Origin: Aquiflexum sp. TKW24L
GTDB lineage: Bacteria > Bacteroidota > Bacteroidia > Cytophagales > Cyclobacteriaceae
NCBI RefSeq assembly: GCF_023502205.1
Contig: NZ_JAMFLG010000015.1
Location: forward strand, 1 to 64,000
Reading direction: 5' to 3'
Length of the DNA stretch: 64,000 bases
Below, one piece after another: positions 1-9,184 of this stretch. The stretch's first letter is position 1; each line of letters opens with the position of its first letter. A program made the translations under genes and the position numbers. The notes under the pieces are model-generated. The model was not told where the DNA came from. It worked only from the letters and a program-made list of their open reading frames with translations, and ran no database searches.

Positions 1-116
1 TATCTATCGACGGATTTGGGATAATTGTATTAGAAGCCTAGAAAAAAGTCAGAAATAACAATATTTTCAAAAGACTTTAATTGCAAATTAAAAAATTGGA
101 TGGTGTAGAAATAAAC

Positions 117-485
117 TCATCTAGCAAGGGCTGACAAACTTCCTCCAAGGATGGCCATAATTATGGCACAACCAAAATACAATAAGACAATAGCTATATT
201 TTTAAATCTTTTAAATTCAAGATGACAATAGCTTTTAAAATGCTTTTCAAAAATTTTTTCAAAATATTTAGCGCTAACTCTTTCGAGGAAAATTGCTATC
301 GGAAATACTACAAAAATGAAAATATTTGGAATCTTCACTATAATTTGAAATAATGAAAATACACTTACCAAAACAAGTGTTATCAAGATTGATGATAGGA
401 AGGAGATCAAATACATTGGATCTAATTGAGTCTTTCCATTAAAAAGAAAGTATGCCCTAAACATAAAATTTAAATAAATTTTCAT
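117..485 (-). CDS. small integral membrane protein, unknown function
   Basis: I do not recognise a family. The 122-residue product has three clear hydrophobic segments, at about residues 24-46, 52-70 and 94-120. A basic, aromatic stretch rich in Lys and Phe lies between the second and third. There is no signal peptide, Cys motif or catalytic pattern. The ATG start is the only good one. The gene is followed by nothing on its strand within the window and lies 120 bp downstream of the methyltransferase gene on the same strand. It could be a short inner-membrane protein or the remnant of a longer one. Confidence 0.5.
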   Translation of the reverse strand: MKIYLNFMFRAYFLFNGKTQLDPMYLISFLSSILITLVLVSVFSLFQIIVKIPNIFIFVVFPIAIFLERVSAKYFEKIFEKHFKSYCHLEFKRFKNIAIVLLYFGCAIIMAILGGSLSALAR

Positions 486-605
486 CTCACAGGCTATTCA
501 CAAATTTGTAGAGGGCTTCTGCAATAAAATTTGACCTACTTCTTTTATTCAAGTTTAGATACAAACTTCACCAAGGGTTTATGCGAAATTACATGAAAAC
601 TGAGC

Positions 606-1382
606 TTACTTCTTATACAACACATAAAACAAATCCAAACCCTTATCCGGATGATCGACAAGGAGATAATCTTCGTGGCTGATGTCGGTGACGGAAGCGC
701 CCTGCTGTTGGTGGAGTTTGTTGCGGTTCATCCTGTTCAGGATTTCATATGGCCATCGCAATACAAAAGCCGGAAGCCTGTATTGCAGATCCAAAATATC
801 AAATCGCATGATTTTACGGACTGAGGCCCTGTTGGCTTCATGGTAGCTCCATACTTTTTCATTGCCTCCGATTCCCAGTGAATCCACTTTATCAAAAATC
901 CCTTTGCAAAGATCGGTCAGTTGCGTTCCGGTGTATTCCCTGATATGCCAGGGATTGCGCGAAAGGGTATGACGGATATTTGGAGTTGAAATAATTGCTT
1001 TGCCTCCGGGCTTTAACACCCGGTATATTTCCTGCAAAAAAAGTCTGTCATTCTGAATATGCTCTATGACCTGAAAGCTGACCACGGAATCATAGGTATT
1101 GTCCTTTAACCTTGAAAATGGTGGGATGACAGCCTGTTCGAACGCGGAACCAGGAAACTTCGCAGTCAGGATATCTATGACTTCCTGGATTTTATCGATC
1201 CCAAAGTAGCTGTCTACATTCTCCAACAAAACCTCCACTCCTCTTCCTTCTCCGCATCCCACCTCAAGCAGCTTTCCACCGACCAAAGGTTTGGCGGCAA
1301 TGTATGCTTTGAGCAGACGCTGATGGATGGGATTGTCACTCACCAACTTATCAGAAGCGATTTCCGTTGTATAGGTAGCCAT
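606..1382 (-). CDS. class I SAM-dependent methyltransferase
   Basis: This is a 258-residue Rossmann-fold methyltransferase of the Methyltransf_11 type. The SAM-binding motif I (LEVGCGEGRG) is at about residues 39-48, an acidic residue ending strand 2 lies in FGIDK, and a VIEHI post-motif is near residue 105, followed by VLKPGGKAIISTPN. The substrate cannot be read from the sequence; ubiquinone/menaquinone-type, tRNA and sugar methyltransferases share this core. The C-terminal 100 residues are specific to this protein. It is transcribed divergently from the GWxTD gene, with only 49 bp between the two starts. Confidence 0.85.
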   Translation of the reverse strand: MATYTTEIASDKLVSDNPIHQRLLKAYIAAKPLVGGKLLEVGCGEGRGVEVLLENVDSYFGIDKIQEVIDILTAKFPGSAFEQAVIPPFSRLKDNTYDSVVSFQVIEHIQNDRLFLQEIYRVLKPGGKAIISTPNIRHTLSRNPWHIREYTGTQLTDLCKGIFDKVDSLGIGGNEKVWSYHEANRASVRKIMRFDILDLQYRLPAFVLRWPYEILNRMNRNKLHQQQGASVTDISHEDYLLVDHPDKGLDLFYVLYKK

Positions 1383-1431
1383 TCAAATTTTGATTAATTT
1401 GGGCAAAAATAAGGTTAATTTTTAATACAAG

Positions 1432-2682
1432 ATGATAGGACAAAAAATCAGCAACAAATTAAAGCCAATTACAGGCCTGTTATTATTCCTCTTTTTCATT
1501 CCATTATTCACCATCGCCCAACAAACTCTCGAAAATACCAACCAAGCCTTGAGGTATTCACGGTATTCGAGGCTTTCGCTAAAAATCATCCCCATCGAAG
1601 AACCGAATAGGACTTTCCTCCTTCAGATGCCTGTCGAAAAGATTGAGGATGAGATTGAATTTGACAATTACACACTGTCTTATGGCGTGGTTTCAAGTTT
1701 CCAAGAACCCATCACTGACCAAACCATGATCAAGCTGAACCGGGAAGACCTGATCCGGGAAACCGACTATCACTATTACTTCGAAAAAAGAATCACCATT
1801 CCTGAAGGACAGCAAATGGCCATTGCTTTGCTCAAAGCAGTAGACACGCGTCAAGGAGATGAATACTTTTACCACATAGATTTGATCAGTCCTTTCATTT
1901 TCGGTCATTCCAATTTTGGGACTTACTACGAAGATAACGTTCCATTTGACCAGAACTTTTTGATCCAAAATGAACCGATTGAATTCAAAGGCAGGGGAAT
2001 TGTCAATCTTCATACTTTCTTTTATCCTACCACATTTGATGTCCCGATGCCGCCAATGGAAATCAGACCTGCACCCGTCCCACGGGAGGTTAAGGTGGAA
2101 TATCGGGGCAATTTCTTGGCAAATATCCCGAAAGGATTTCCCGGAATTGGTTATTATTTTATTCAGGCCGACACCAATTCCACTCAAGGGGTATTGTTGA
2201 AAACCGTCCACGACATTTTCCCAAGGGTCAAGGATTACGATGAAATGGTGGATATGGTCACGTATATTTCGACAAGGAGAGAACATGAATTGCTCAAAGA
2301 ATCTCCGGACAAAAAAATCGCTTTGGACCAATATTGGTATACCCTGACCAAGGACACTGTCTCTGCCAAAAAACTGATCCGCGAATATTTTAAGCAGATT
2401 GAATTTGCCAATATCCTCTTTACAGATTTCAAAGAAGGATGGAAAACAGACCGTGGAATGGTGTATGTGGTAATGGGACCGCCTAATGAAGTTTATTTTC
2501 GTCTTGACAGCGAAACATGGTCTTACGGAACCCCTGAGTCAATTTCAAAAATAACCTTTACCTTTGCGCGGGTCAAAAATATTCTGACACCAAGTTTTTA
2601 CACACTCAACAGGTCAAGGGCCTTACAGCCCGAATGGTTTAAAAGCATTACATTATGGAGAAACGCGCAGATGGATTTCTGA
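1432..2682 (+). CDS. GWxTD domain-containing secreted protein
   Basis: This 416-residue protein has an N-terminal signal sequence (hydrophobic residues about 14-29, ending near TIAQ) and a C-terminal GWxTD domain. The name motif is seen as GWKTD, followed by RGMVYVVMGPPNEVYF. GWxTD domains are known from many Bacteroidota and Acidobacteriota secreted proteins, but their function is not established. The middle of the protein is beta-rich and has no motif I recognise. Its 3' end overlaps rlmB by 28 nt, so the two are probably translationally coupled. Confidence 0.8.
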   Translation: MIGQKISNKLKPITGLLLFLFFIPLFTIAQQTLENTNQALRYSRYSRLSLKIIPIEEPNRTFLLQMPVEKIEDEIEFDNYTLSYGVVSSFQEPITDQTMIKLNREDLIRETDYHYYFEKRITIPEGQQMAIALLKAVDTRQGDEYFYHIDLISPFIFGHSNFGTYYEDNVPFDQNFLIQNEPIEFKGRGIVNLHTFFYPTTFDVPMPPMEIRPAPVPREVKVEYRGNFLANIPKGFPGIGYYFIQADTNSTQGVLLKTVHDIFPRVKDYDEMVDMVTYISTRREHELLKESPDKKIALDQYWYTLTKDTVSAKKLIREYFKQIEFANILFTDFKEGWKTDRGMVYVVMGPPNEVYFRLDSETWSYGTPESISKITFTFARVKNILTPSFYTLNRSRALQPEWFKSITLWRNAQMDF

Positions 2683-3431
2683 TCAACAAAGGCGAGCAGG
2701 AAAAGGATTTTATTTTTGGTACAAGGGCGGTGATGGAAGCAATCGTTGCCCATAAGGAAATTGATAAGATTTTGATTGACAAAGAAGTCAACAATGAACT
2801 TGTCAAGGAACTCCTAAAGCTGGCAAAGGACGAGAAAATCCCGGTTGTCCGTGTCCCTGACGCCAAGCTGAACAGGATCACCAGAAAAAACCATCAGGGT
2901 GTTGTAGCCCACATGTCTTCCATTGAATATGCTTCTTTGGACAATGTGATTGAAGAATGTTTTTCAAAAGGAATTGCTCCGTTGATTTTGGTATTAGATA
3001 GAATAACGGATGTGCGAAATTTTGGTGCTATTGCCCGGACTGCTGATTGTGCCGGCGTACATGCCATCGTGATTCCTGAAAAAGGCGCCGCCCAAATCAA
3101 CTCCGATGCTGTCAAAACTTCCGCCGGAGCATTGAACCACCTTCCTATTTGCAGGGTCAAAAACCTATATTATACCGTCAAAGACCTTAAAAAAATGGGT
3201 CTCCATGTCATTTCTGTCAGTGAGAAAACGGAAAGGTTGATGTATGAAGCTGATTTTTCGATTCCTACTGCTTTGATTTTAGGATCTGAAGAAGATGGAA
3301 TTTCTCCCGAGCTTACTGGACTGAGCGATGAATTTGTCAAGATCCCCATGTCAGGCAATATAGGAAGTCTCAACGTCTCAGTATCAGCCGGCGTGGTGAT
3401 TTATGAAGCCATCAGGCAGAGGTCAAAATAG
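2655..3431 (+). CDS. rlmB: 23S rRNA (guanosine-2'-O)-methyltransferase RlmB / TrmH-family RNA methyltransferase
   Basis: The 258-residue product is a SPOUT (trefoil-knot) methyltransferase that methylates a ribose 2'-OH, by family G2251 of 23S rRNA. The N-terminal L30e-like substrate-binding domain (FIFGTRAVMEAI) spans about residues 12-90. The three SpoU motifs follow: NFGAIARTADCAG near 120, LILGSEEDGIS near 215, and IPMSGNIGSLNVSVSAGV near 230-250. Length fits the family. RlmB and other TrmH-type enzymes are hard to separate from sequence alone. The start lies inside the end of the upstream GWxTD gene. The stop codon sits within a symmetric hairpin shared with the converging MscS gene. Confidence 0.88.
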   Translation: MEKRADGFLINKGEQEKDFIFGTRAVMEAIVAHKEIDKILIDKEVNNELVKELLKLAKDEKIPVVRVPDAKLNRITRKNHQGVVAHMSSIEYASLDNVIEECFSKGIAPLILVLDRITDVRNFGAIARTADCAGVHAIVIPEKGAAQINSDAVKTSAGALNHLPICRVKNLYYTVKDLKKMGLHVISVSEKTERLMYEADFSIPTALILGSEEDGISPELTGLSDEFVKIPMSGNIGSLNVSVSAGVVIYEAIRQRSK

Positions 3432-3447
3432 GCGAATCGCCTATTTT
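3425..3447. terminator. symmetric bidirectional hairpin overlapping two stop codons
   Basis: Perfect 11-nt arms (AAAATAGGCGA and its complement) around a single central base give a usable stem of about nine pairs. The outer A/T runs form short U tracts in both directions. The TAG of rlmB (3429-3431) and the TAG of the converging MscS gene (3441-3443) both fall in the arms. Confidence 0.65.
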
Positions 3448-5951
3448 GAGTCTGGATCAGCAGCAGGTTTCGCTTTTGGCTTTTCTTCCGGACTGATTTC
3501 CCCAGGTTTTTTGATTTTTTCATCGATTAGTCCCGGAAAATTCTTGATATGTAAATCTCTCTGTGGAAAAGGAATTTCAATGCCATTTTCCTTGAAAGAT
3601 TTGAAAATTCCACGCATGACCTGATCCCGGATTGTTATCCAAATATCTACATCATTGACCCAAAAAAGCACCCTGAAATTGACCGAGTTGTCCCCAAAAG
3701 TTTGCAAGAAAACCTTTGGCGCAGGCAAGTTTAAGATTTCATCTGCTGCCAATTGCTCCCTGATCAATTCCGTCACCAAATCCATGTCAGAATCATAAGC
3801 AATACCAATAAGGAGTTCTACCCTTCTTGTCTTATCAGAAAGTGTCCAATTGGTCAGGTGATGAGCCAAAAGGTCACCATTTGGAATTATCACTTCAGCG
3901 CCATCCCAGTTTTTAATTTTACTGGCCCTTATCCCGATATCTTTTACCACACCTTCGACAGTGCCTACCTGAATGGTATCGCCGATCTGAATGGGTCTTT
4001 CAAATGCAAGAATAATCCCGGAGACGAGGTTATTGACGATAGTCTGCAAACCAAAACCAATACCTACAGAGAGAGCACCGAGGATAATGGTGATTTTATC
4101 TACAGGAATACCTGAGGCCGCTATCGCCATTAAAAAACCCAAAGTAAAGATAGTCAACCTAATCAGGAGAATGGACGAACCTAACCGTTTGCTTCTCTCG
4201 GCACCTTGTTGTTCATCTTTGAGAGAAGCAATATATCCGATGGTATTCGCCAAAAAAGAGGACAGGTAAATGATCAGAATAAACACTGCGATCTGCGAAT
4301 AGTTAAACGATGCATTCAAAATTTGTCTTGGTTTGTCCAAAAAGTAAAATAGTGATTCAAGAAATGAATCTCTCAGATGCAGGCTTTCCAGGAAGAAATA
4401 CCCCCATATCAGGATGGCGAGGTAAGTAAAAAACTTGTTAACCCTTTTTTGGATATCATAAAATGCCACTACAGATGTAAATCCTTCCCCTGTCTTTTTG
4501 CTGACCTCAATCTGGATATAAATGATTTCTTTGAGAATGATCACAAAAATTATCAAGCTCACGGCATGAAGCAAACTGATAGATCCAACAATTCCGATCA
4601 TTTTTGACAAACTGAATCTTCCAAATATGTTTGCCACGAATGAAACAGCTTCAAAAATCATATAAATGGCCACCATCTTATTGAGATATGGCGGAATATT
4701 TTCCTCTTTTTGTTCTTGTAGTTTGATAATTTTCCATCCCAAGAAAATCCCAAGAATATTAAATACCAATAAATGCCATCTTTCCTGAAAGGCCACTTGC
4801 CAATAAAGGTTGCTTAAAACACTGATGAAAAAAAGGAAATAAACCACCATCCAAAGCCTAAAGGCTTTTGAGGAAAGCCGATTTTTAATGAGAATCGTGG
4901 AGATGGTGACCAGAATAAATAGAAGCAGCGACAAAAAAACAGCTGGCGGATAGGGATAGAAAAATGGGGAAAGGGCGATTATTACCACCAAAGACGAGAG
5001 AAAAGGATGCCGGTGAAGGTATTTTAATCGGCCAAAAATAATCGCTGCAAATTCTTTTTCTACACGGATTTTTTTTATGTTTTGGCGGATATAATAGTGA
5101 AGCAAAAAAACCAGTCCTATTAGGAAAAAAGTCCTGGGAATATTTCTCGCCAGATAATTTCCTATAAACCACCAGTTGATCCGAAGAGCCTCATTAAAAA
5201 CATCCAATAAGCGATTGGCATTTGGGAAATCCTTTGGTTCCCAAATAAAATTGTTTTCTTTATCAAATAGCGTTCGCTCCAATTGGATGCGGGCTTGTCT
5301 CAAATCCTCCACCCTCAAATCAATGTCATTCAAAATAGTGGAGACCCTTGTTTGAAAGACTGCGGTCAATATTCTTTGGGTGTTGAGTGCGCTATCGGTG
5401 TCATGGACTTTTGACTTCAAAGATTTAATGGAAACCTGGTATTCAACCAGCATGGTGGTATCTCTGAAGCTATATTTCAATAAATCATCATTTTGAATAC
5501 TGTCCATTTTTTCTTTGAGAACCACCAATTCATCGATTCTGGTATAAATCAGAAGATCCACATCCTTAATTCTCCTATCGGTATAAGCCAAGACATTTTC
5601 CAAGGCGGTAAGGTACCGGAGGTTGATTATAGTATTCGCCGGAGAAAGTGTTTCCGTAATTCTATTCAAAATTCTTTGAGCATCAGGTATCACCTGCATG
5701 ATTTGAACAGTATCAAGTCCTTTTTTCAATACCTGATTCATGCTGTTGAGTGCAATGGTATAAGCTTGCACCTTTTTGATACTTCCTTCCAAAGAAGGCC
5801 TCGTCTCTGTAACAGGCTCTTTCAATTGCTCTTCCACGTCCAGCTGCATCAAACTGTCTATAGAACCTATCACAGGAATATCCTGCGCTTTGCCTGAAAA
5901 GCAGACTAAAAAGGAAAAAAGAAGAAGAAAAATAATTCTACTGTTGTTCAT
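3441..5951 (-). CDS. large mechanosensitive channel, MscS family
   Basis: The 836-residue product is a multi-domain MscS-type channel that would release solutes on membrane tension. A signal peptide (residues 1-22, ending at GKAQ) is followed by an extracytoplasmic helical region to about 260. Several membrane segments run from about 270 to 600. The conserved MscS pore and beta domain lie at about 610-720, with the pore-lining segment GALSVGIGFGLQTIVNNLVSG cut here to GALSVGIGFGLQ, then GDTIQVGTVEGVV and VIIPNGDL. The C-terminal cytoplasmic domain ends in a Lys/Pro-rich tail. The layout resembles the larger MscK/YbdG-like proteins rather than the short MscS. It converges on rlmB and diverges from hsp20. 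Confidence 0.88.
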   Translation of the reverse strand: MNNSRIIFLLLFSFLVCFSGKAQDIPVIGSIDSLMQLDVEEQLKEPVTETRPSLEGSIKKVQAYTIALNSMNQVLKKGLDTVQIMQVIPDAQRILNRITETLSPANTIINLRYLTALENVLAYTDRRIKDVDLLIYTRIDELVVLKEKMDSIQNDDLLKYSFRDTTMLVEYQVSIKSLKSKVHDTDSALNTQRILTAVFQTRVSTILNDIDLRVEDLRQARIQLERTLFDKENNFIWEPKDFPNANRLLDVFNEALRINWWFIGNYLARNIPRTFFLIGLVFLLHYYIRQNIKKIRVEKEFAAIIFGRLKYLHRHPFLSSLVVIIALSPFFYPYPPAVFLSLLLFILVTISTILIKNRLSSKAFRLWMVVYFLFFISVLSNLYWQVAFQERWHLLVFNILGIFLGWKIIKLQEQKEENIPPYLNKMVAIYMIFEAVSFVANIFGRFSLSKMIGIVGSISLLHAVSLIIFVIILKEIIYIQIEVSKKTGEGFTSVVAFYDIQKRVNKFFTYLAILIWGYFFLESLHLRDSFLESLFYFLDKPRQILNASFNYSQIAVFILIIYLSSFLANTIGYIASLKDEQQGAERSKRLGSSILLIRLTIFTLGFLMAIAASGIPVDKITIILGALSVGIGFGLQTIVNNLVSGIILAFERPIQIGDTIQVGTVEGVVKDIGIRASKIKNWDGAEVIIPNGDLLAHHLTNWTLSDKTRRVELLIGIAYDSDMDLVTELIREQLAADEILNLPAPKVFLQTFGDNSVNFRVLFWVNDVDIWITIRDQVMRGIFKSFKENGIEIPFPQRDLHIKNFPGLIDEKIKKPGEISPEEKPKAKPAADPDSK

Positions 5952-5970
5952 GGGTGCAATTTTTTCATTC

Positions 5971-6001
5971 TAAATGTAAGGAGATTAGGCATTTCAGCCA
6001 A
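5971..6001 (-). promoter_or_regulatory. candidate Bacteroidota-type promoter for the MscS gene
   Basis: Read on the minus strand, a -33 TTG (5999-6001) is followed after 20 bp by TACATTTA (5971-5978), one base from the TAnnTTTG consensus. It lies 20 bp upstream of the start codon. Confidence 0.4.
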
Positions 6002-6206
6002 AATGTTATCGCCCATCCATATTTAAATTTTAAGGTATTCCACCAAAAGCAAGAAACACCTTAATTTAACAAATCACGTCATAATGACTGAATAAAAAGG
6101 GGAATAAGGAAATTAAGCGTCAAAATGGCTTGAATTATCAATTGGTACAAAATTTAATTAGGATGATGTTGTAGAAGATTACGAATTTAACTTAAACTTC
6201 ACTACT

Positions 6207-6635
6207 ATGAAACTTGTAAAACACAACCAACTTGATCCGGCTTATCCGGCTACATTCAGCACGCTTTTGGATAGATTCTTCAACGACTCCATTGGCCAAA
6301 ACCTCAAGCAATTCACTCCAGCAGTGGATATTGTAGAGGATGAAAGCAAATATGAATTGCATGTTTCTGTTCCAGGAATGAAAAAATCTGACTTCAACCT
6401 TGACTTGACAGAAGGACGGCTTACTATCTCAGGTGAAAGGAAATTTGAAGAAAAGAAAGAAGGAAAAAATTACCATTCCCTCGAAACACACTTCGGTTCA
6501 TTCAGCAGGTCATTTTATTTGCCGGAAGATGTCAATTCTGACAGCATAGAGGCTGTTTATGAAGACGGACTACTCAAAATTAATTTGCCCAAAGCTGAGA
6601 AAAAAGTCAATAAAGCAAAAATTGAAGTAAAATAA
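6207..6635 (+). CDS. Hsp20/alpha-crystallin small heat-shock protein
   Basis: This 142-residue cytoplasmic chaperone is expected to bind unfolding proteins as an oligomer without ATP. The alpha-crystallin domain covers about residues 36-130, with DIVEDESKYELHVSVPGMKK at its start, LTISGERK in the middle and the typical PEDVNSDSIEAVYEDGLL near the end. The C-terminal I-x-I anchor appears only as a weak form (KIEVK). It stands alone between its own terminator and a 255-bp upstream gap. The gene downstream, a DegP protease, is also an envelope stress gene but has its own candidate promoter. Confidence 0.93.
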   Translation: MKLVKHNQLDPAYPATFSTLLDRFFNDSIGQNLKQFTPAVDIVEDESKYELHVSVPGMKKSDFNLDLTEGRLTISGERKFEEKKEGKNYHSLETHFGSFSRSFYLPEDVNSDSIEAVYEDGLLKINLPKAEKKVNKAKIEVK

Positions 6636-6638
6636 GGC

Positions 6639-6668
6639 AAGTGGGGAAACCCACTTCCTATTTTTTTG
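6639..6668 (+). terminator. Rho-independent terminator of hsp20
   Basis: A stem of AAGTGGG and CCCACTT closes a GAAA tetraloop and is followed by a run of seven T. It begins 4 bp after the hsp20 stop codon. Confidence 0.85.
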
Positions 6669-6749
6669 TTGTACTGATGTGGAAGACTTCCATTTTTACA
6701 GCATTCTGTTAATCCTTGTTAATTACTTAATTGAATTCAAAAAATAAGC

Positions 6750-6781
6750 TTGGTATTTGATAACAGGACAATGTAAATTTC
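6750..6781 (+). promoter_or_regulatory. candidate promoter of the DegP gene
   Basis: TTG at 6750-6752 is followed after 21 bp by TAAATTTC (6774-6781), which matches TAnnTTTG at all but the last base. It sits between the hsp20 terminator and the start codon at 6813. Confidence 0.4.
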
Positions 6782-6812
6782 GTGTACAAATCAGAACTTA
6801 AACAGTATAAAA

Positions 6813-8315
6813 ATGAATAAAAAGCAGTTTTTCCTGGGAATTATCTTGGCTTCCCTCATCGGTGGAGTGATTGCCCTTGCAGGGGCAAGCTACCTATTCA
6901 GACCAAATTCAGTCTCCAATTTCACAGACAAACAGAATACCAGTTTGGTCAATATGTTATCTGATGAAAAATTCAATGTTCCTGACGGGATCAATTTTGT
7001 CGCCTCGGCAGCAGCAGTTACCCCGGCAGTGGTCCACGTGAAAAGCAGCGTGTCTATTACTCAAAGCCAAAGGGGAAGTGATCCCTTTGAGGAGTTCTTT
7101 GGATTCAGAAATCCTGAAAGAGAAATGCAGCCAAGAGAAGCGATGAGCTCCGGTTCGGGCGTAATCATATCCGAAGACGGCTATATCGTGACCAATAACC
7201 ACGTGATCGAAAATGCCACAAAAGTTGATATTTCCTTGGAAGACAATACAAGATATACTGCACGGGTGATCGGAACAGACCCTACTACGGATTTAGCCTT
7301 ATTAAAAATAGAGGCAAAAGGTTTGCGTTTTGTGAAGTTTGGAGATTCTGACAAGATGAGAGTAGGTGAATGGGTCTTGGCAGTAGGAAATCCTTTTGAC
7401 TTGACCTCCACAGTAACTGCAGGTATCATCAGTGCCAAAGCGAGAAATATTGGCATATTAAGAAACTTGGAAAACAACCTTCAAATTGAGTCATTCCTTC
7501 AGACTGATGCGGTAGTCAATCGTGGCAATTCAGGAGGAGCTTTAGTGAATTTAGCAGGGGAATTGATCGGAATAAATACAGCCATTGCCTCTGATAATAG
7601 GTCAGGAACGTTTACAGGATATGCCTTCGCAGTTCCAAGTTCTATCGTCAAAAAAGTAATGGATGACCTTTTGGAATATGGCGCGGTACAAAGAGGCTTA
7701 TTAGGTGTGAGTATTCAGGATGTTTCGCCTGAACTAGAGGATAGGATTTCTGAGAAATTATTCACTTCTAGGGGTGTATATGTAGCAGGTGTCAATGCAG
7801 GAAGCGGTGGTGAAGAAGCTGGATTAAAAACTGGGGATGTCATCATAGGCATCGATGGGGTAGAGACGAATAATGTAGCCAAACTACAGGAAATGGTTGC
7901 AAGAAAGCGCCCAGGAGACAAAGTAGAGGTCAAATACCTGAGAAAAGGTAAAGAAGCGAAAGCTACAGCTACGTTGAAAAACCTTTCGGGAGACACCAAC
8001 ATTGTAAAAGTTGTCCCTCCAAAAATCGTAAGCTTTAATGGAGTCGTCTTTGAAGATGTAAAATCGGAAATGAAACAAAGGCTCAAGATTGAGGGTGGAG
8101 CAGGTATAGTTTCAGTAAATGACGAAACTTGGAAAGAGTCAGGCGCCAAAGCAGGCTTCATTATCACCTCGGTGATTGGTTCAGGGGGCAGGTACAAAAT
8201 TTCTAGTTCCGACCAATTAGTTGAAGTCTTGAAAGACAATATCGGAGAGGAAATTGTGATCCTAGGTTTATACCCGAATGGTCAGGAATACTATTTTGAG
8301 ATAAAAGTAGAGTAA
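6813..8315 (+). CDS. degP: DegP/HtrA-family periplasmic serine endopeptidase
   Basis: The 500-residue enzyme is a quality-control protease of the envelope. An N-terminal membrane or signal segment covers residues 5-28. The trypsin-like domain has all three catalytic residues: His in TNNHV (about 129), Asp in TTDLALL (about 160) and Ser in GNSGGALV (about 240). Two PDZ domains follow, at about 285-380 and 400-495. Family members cleave misfolded periplasmic and outer-membrane proteins. The gene is monocistronic, bounded by a promoter and a strong terminator, and follows hsp20. DegQ/DegS-like function cannot be excluded, but two PDZ domains favour DegP/Q. Confidence 0.93.
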   Translation: MNKKQFFLGIILASLIGGVIALAGASYLFRPNSVSNFTDKQNTSLVNMLSDEKFNVPDGINFVASAAAVTPAVVHVKSSVSITQSQRGSDPFEEFFGFRNPEREMQPREAMSSGSGVIISEDGYIVTNNHVIENATKVDISLEDNTRYTARVIGTDPTTDLALLKIEAKGLRFVKFGDSDKMRVGEWVLAVGNPFDLTSTVTAGIISAKARNIGILRNLENNLQIESFLQTDAVVNRGNSGGALVNLAGELIGINTAIASDNRSGTFTGYAFAVPSSIVKKVMDDLLEYGAVQRGLLGVSIQDVSPELEDRISEKLFTSRGVYVAGVNAGSGGEEAGLKTGDVIIGIDGVETNNVAKLQEMVARKRPGDKVEVKYLRKGKEAKATATLKNLSGDTNIVKVVPPKIVSFNGVVFEDVKSEMKQRLKIEGGAGIVSVNDETWKESGAKAGFIITSVIGSGGRYKISSSDQLVEVLKDNIGEEIVILGLYPNGQEYYFEIKVE

Positions 8316-8338
8316 GGTTAAATGTCGATTTGATTGCC

Positions 8339-8374
8339 AAAGCCGGTCTGAAATTCAGATCGGCTTTTATTTTG
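8339..8374 (+). terminator. terminator of the DegP gene
   Basis: A 13-bp stem with one G-U pair (left arm 8339-8351, right arm 8355-8367, loop AAT) is followed by a T-rich stretch. It lies 24 bp after the stop codon. Confidence 0.8.
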
Positions 8375-8479
8375 CCTAAAGGCACCAAAATGCCATCGTA
8401 GGAAGTCTTAGGATAAATTTTTGAATCCAAAAAAAGGTAATGTGGTCAAATAAGAGCCCAACTATCTAAGGGAAAAAAA

Positions 8480-9184
8480 TCAATCACAGACAGTGATTTC
8501 GGTGGTCAGGTTTCCTTCACCATATACCGGAAGTTTGGGACTGATGTAATGGATTCCCAGTCCTAGTCCTCTTACAATAAACAATATCCCGATGAACATC
8601 GCAAAATAAGGCAACGCATTGGTCAATTTGGTTCGGATAGAAAGGGAAAGAATCTTACCCGAAATCATGACCATTACTAACATCGGAGTAGTTCCCAATC
8701 CAAAAAAGAACATGTACATCGCACCTTCAATCGGACTCTGAAGCGCAAGTGAAGCAATCAAGGCAATGTAGACCATCCCACAAGGCAACAATCCGTTCAA
8801 CAATCCTGATGCAAAAAAAGCGGGTGTTCCTCCTTTTTTAAGAAAATATCCTAATGTGGATTTCAATTTATTTACCCCACCGTATAATCCGGATTGGGTA
8901 ATGAGCCTTTCGGAGCTTTTATAAAAAAATGCCATCAGCAAAATAAGTGCACCCATCACAATGGAAATCCATTGCTGTATGCCAGCCAAAGCGAGTGAAA
9001 AACCCACTAAACCTATCAAGGCACCTAACATGGAATAAGTGACTGTACGGCCTAAATTATAAATGATTTTATTGCGGAGAAATCGGGAATTGTCTTTGGC
9101 GGATACCGCCAAAGCAATGGGTCCACACATGCCTAGGCAGTGAAAAGAACCCAAAAATCCCAATAAAAACGCTGTCCAGATCAT
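8480..9184 (-). CDS. sulfite exporter TauE/SafE-family membrane protein of the cbb3 locus
   Basis: The 234-residue inner-membrane protein has about six hydrophobic helices and a GxxHCxGMCGP motif near residue 15 (SFHCLGMCGPIALA). A second Cys occurs in GLLPCGMVY near 135. This Cys-containing subgroup of TauE/SafE proteins is regularly found at the end of cco/fix operons. A role in copper or thiol handling for cbb3 oxidase assembly is likely by context but not shown here; sulfite export is a family label only. The start codon directly follows the fixH stop with no gap, so the two are translationally coupled. Confidence 0.82.
   Translation of the reverse strand: MIWTAFLLGFLGSFHCLGMCGPIALAVSAKDNSRFLRNKIIYNLGRTVTYSMLGALIGLVGFSLALAGIQQWISIVMGALILLMAFFYKSSERLITQSGLYGGVNKLKSTLGYFLKKGGTPAFFASGLLNGLLPCGMVYIALIASLALQSPIEGAMYMFFFGLGTTPMLVMVMISGKILSLSIRTKLTNALPYFAMFIGILFIVRGLGLGIHYISPKLPVYGEGNLTTEITVCD

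Noticed and set aside
1693-2331. 212-codon minus-strand frame inside the GWxTD gene
   Set aside because: It has no recognisable protein features and lies fully opposite a supported gene.
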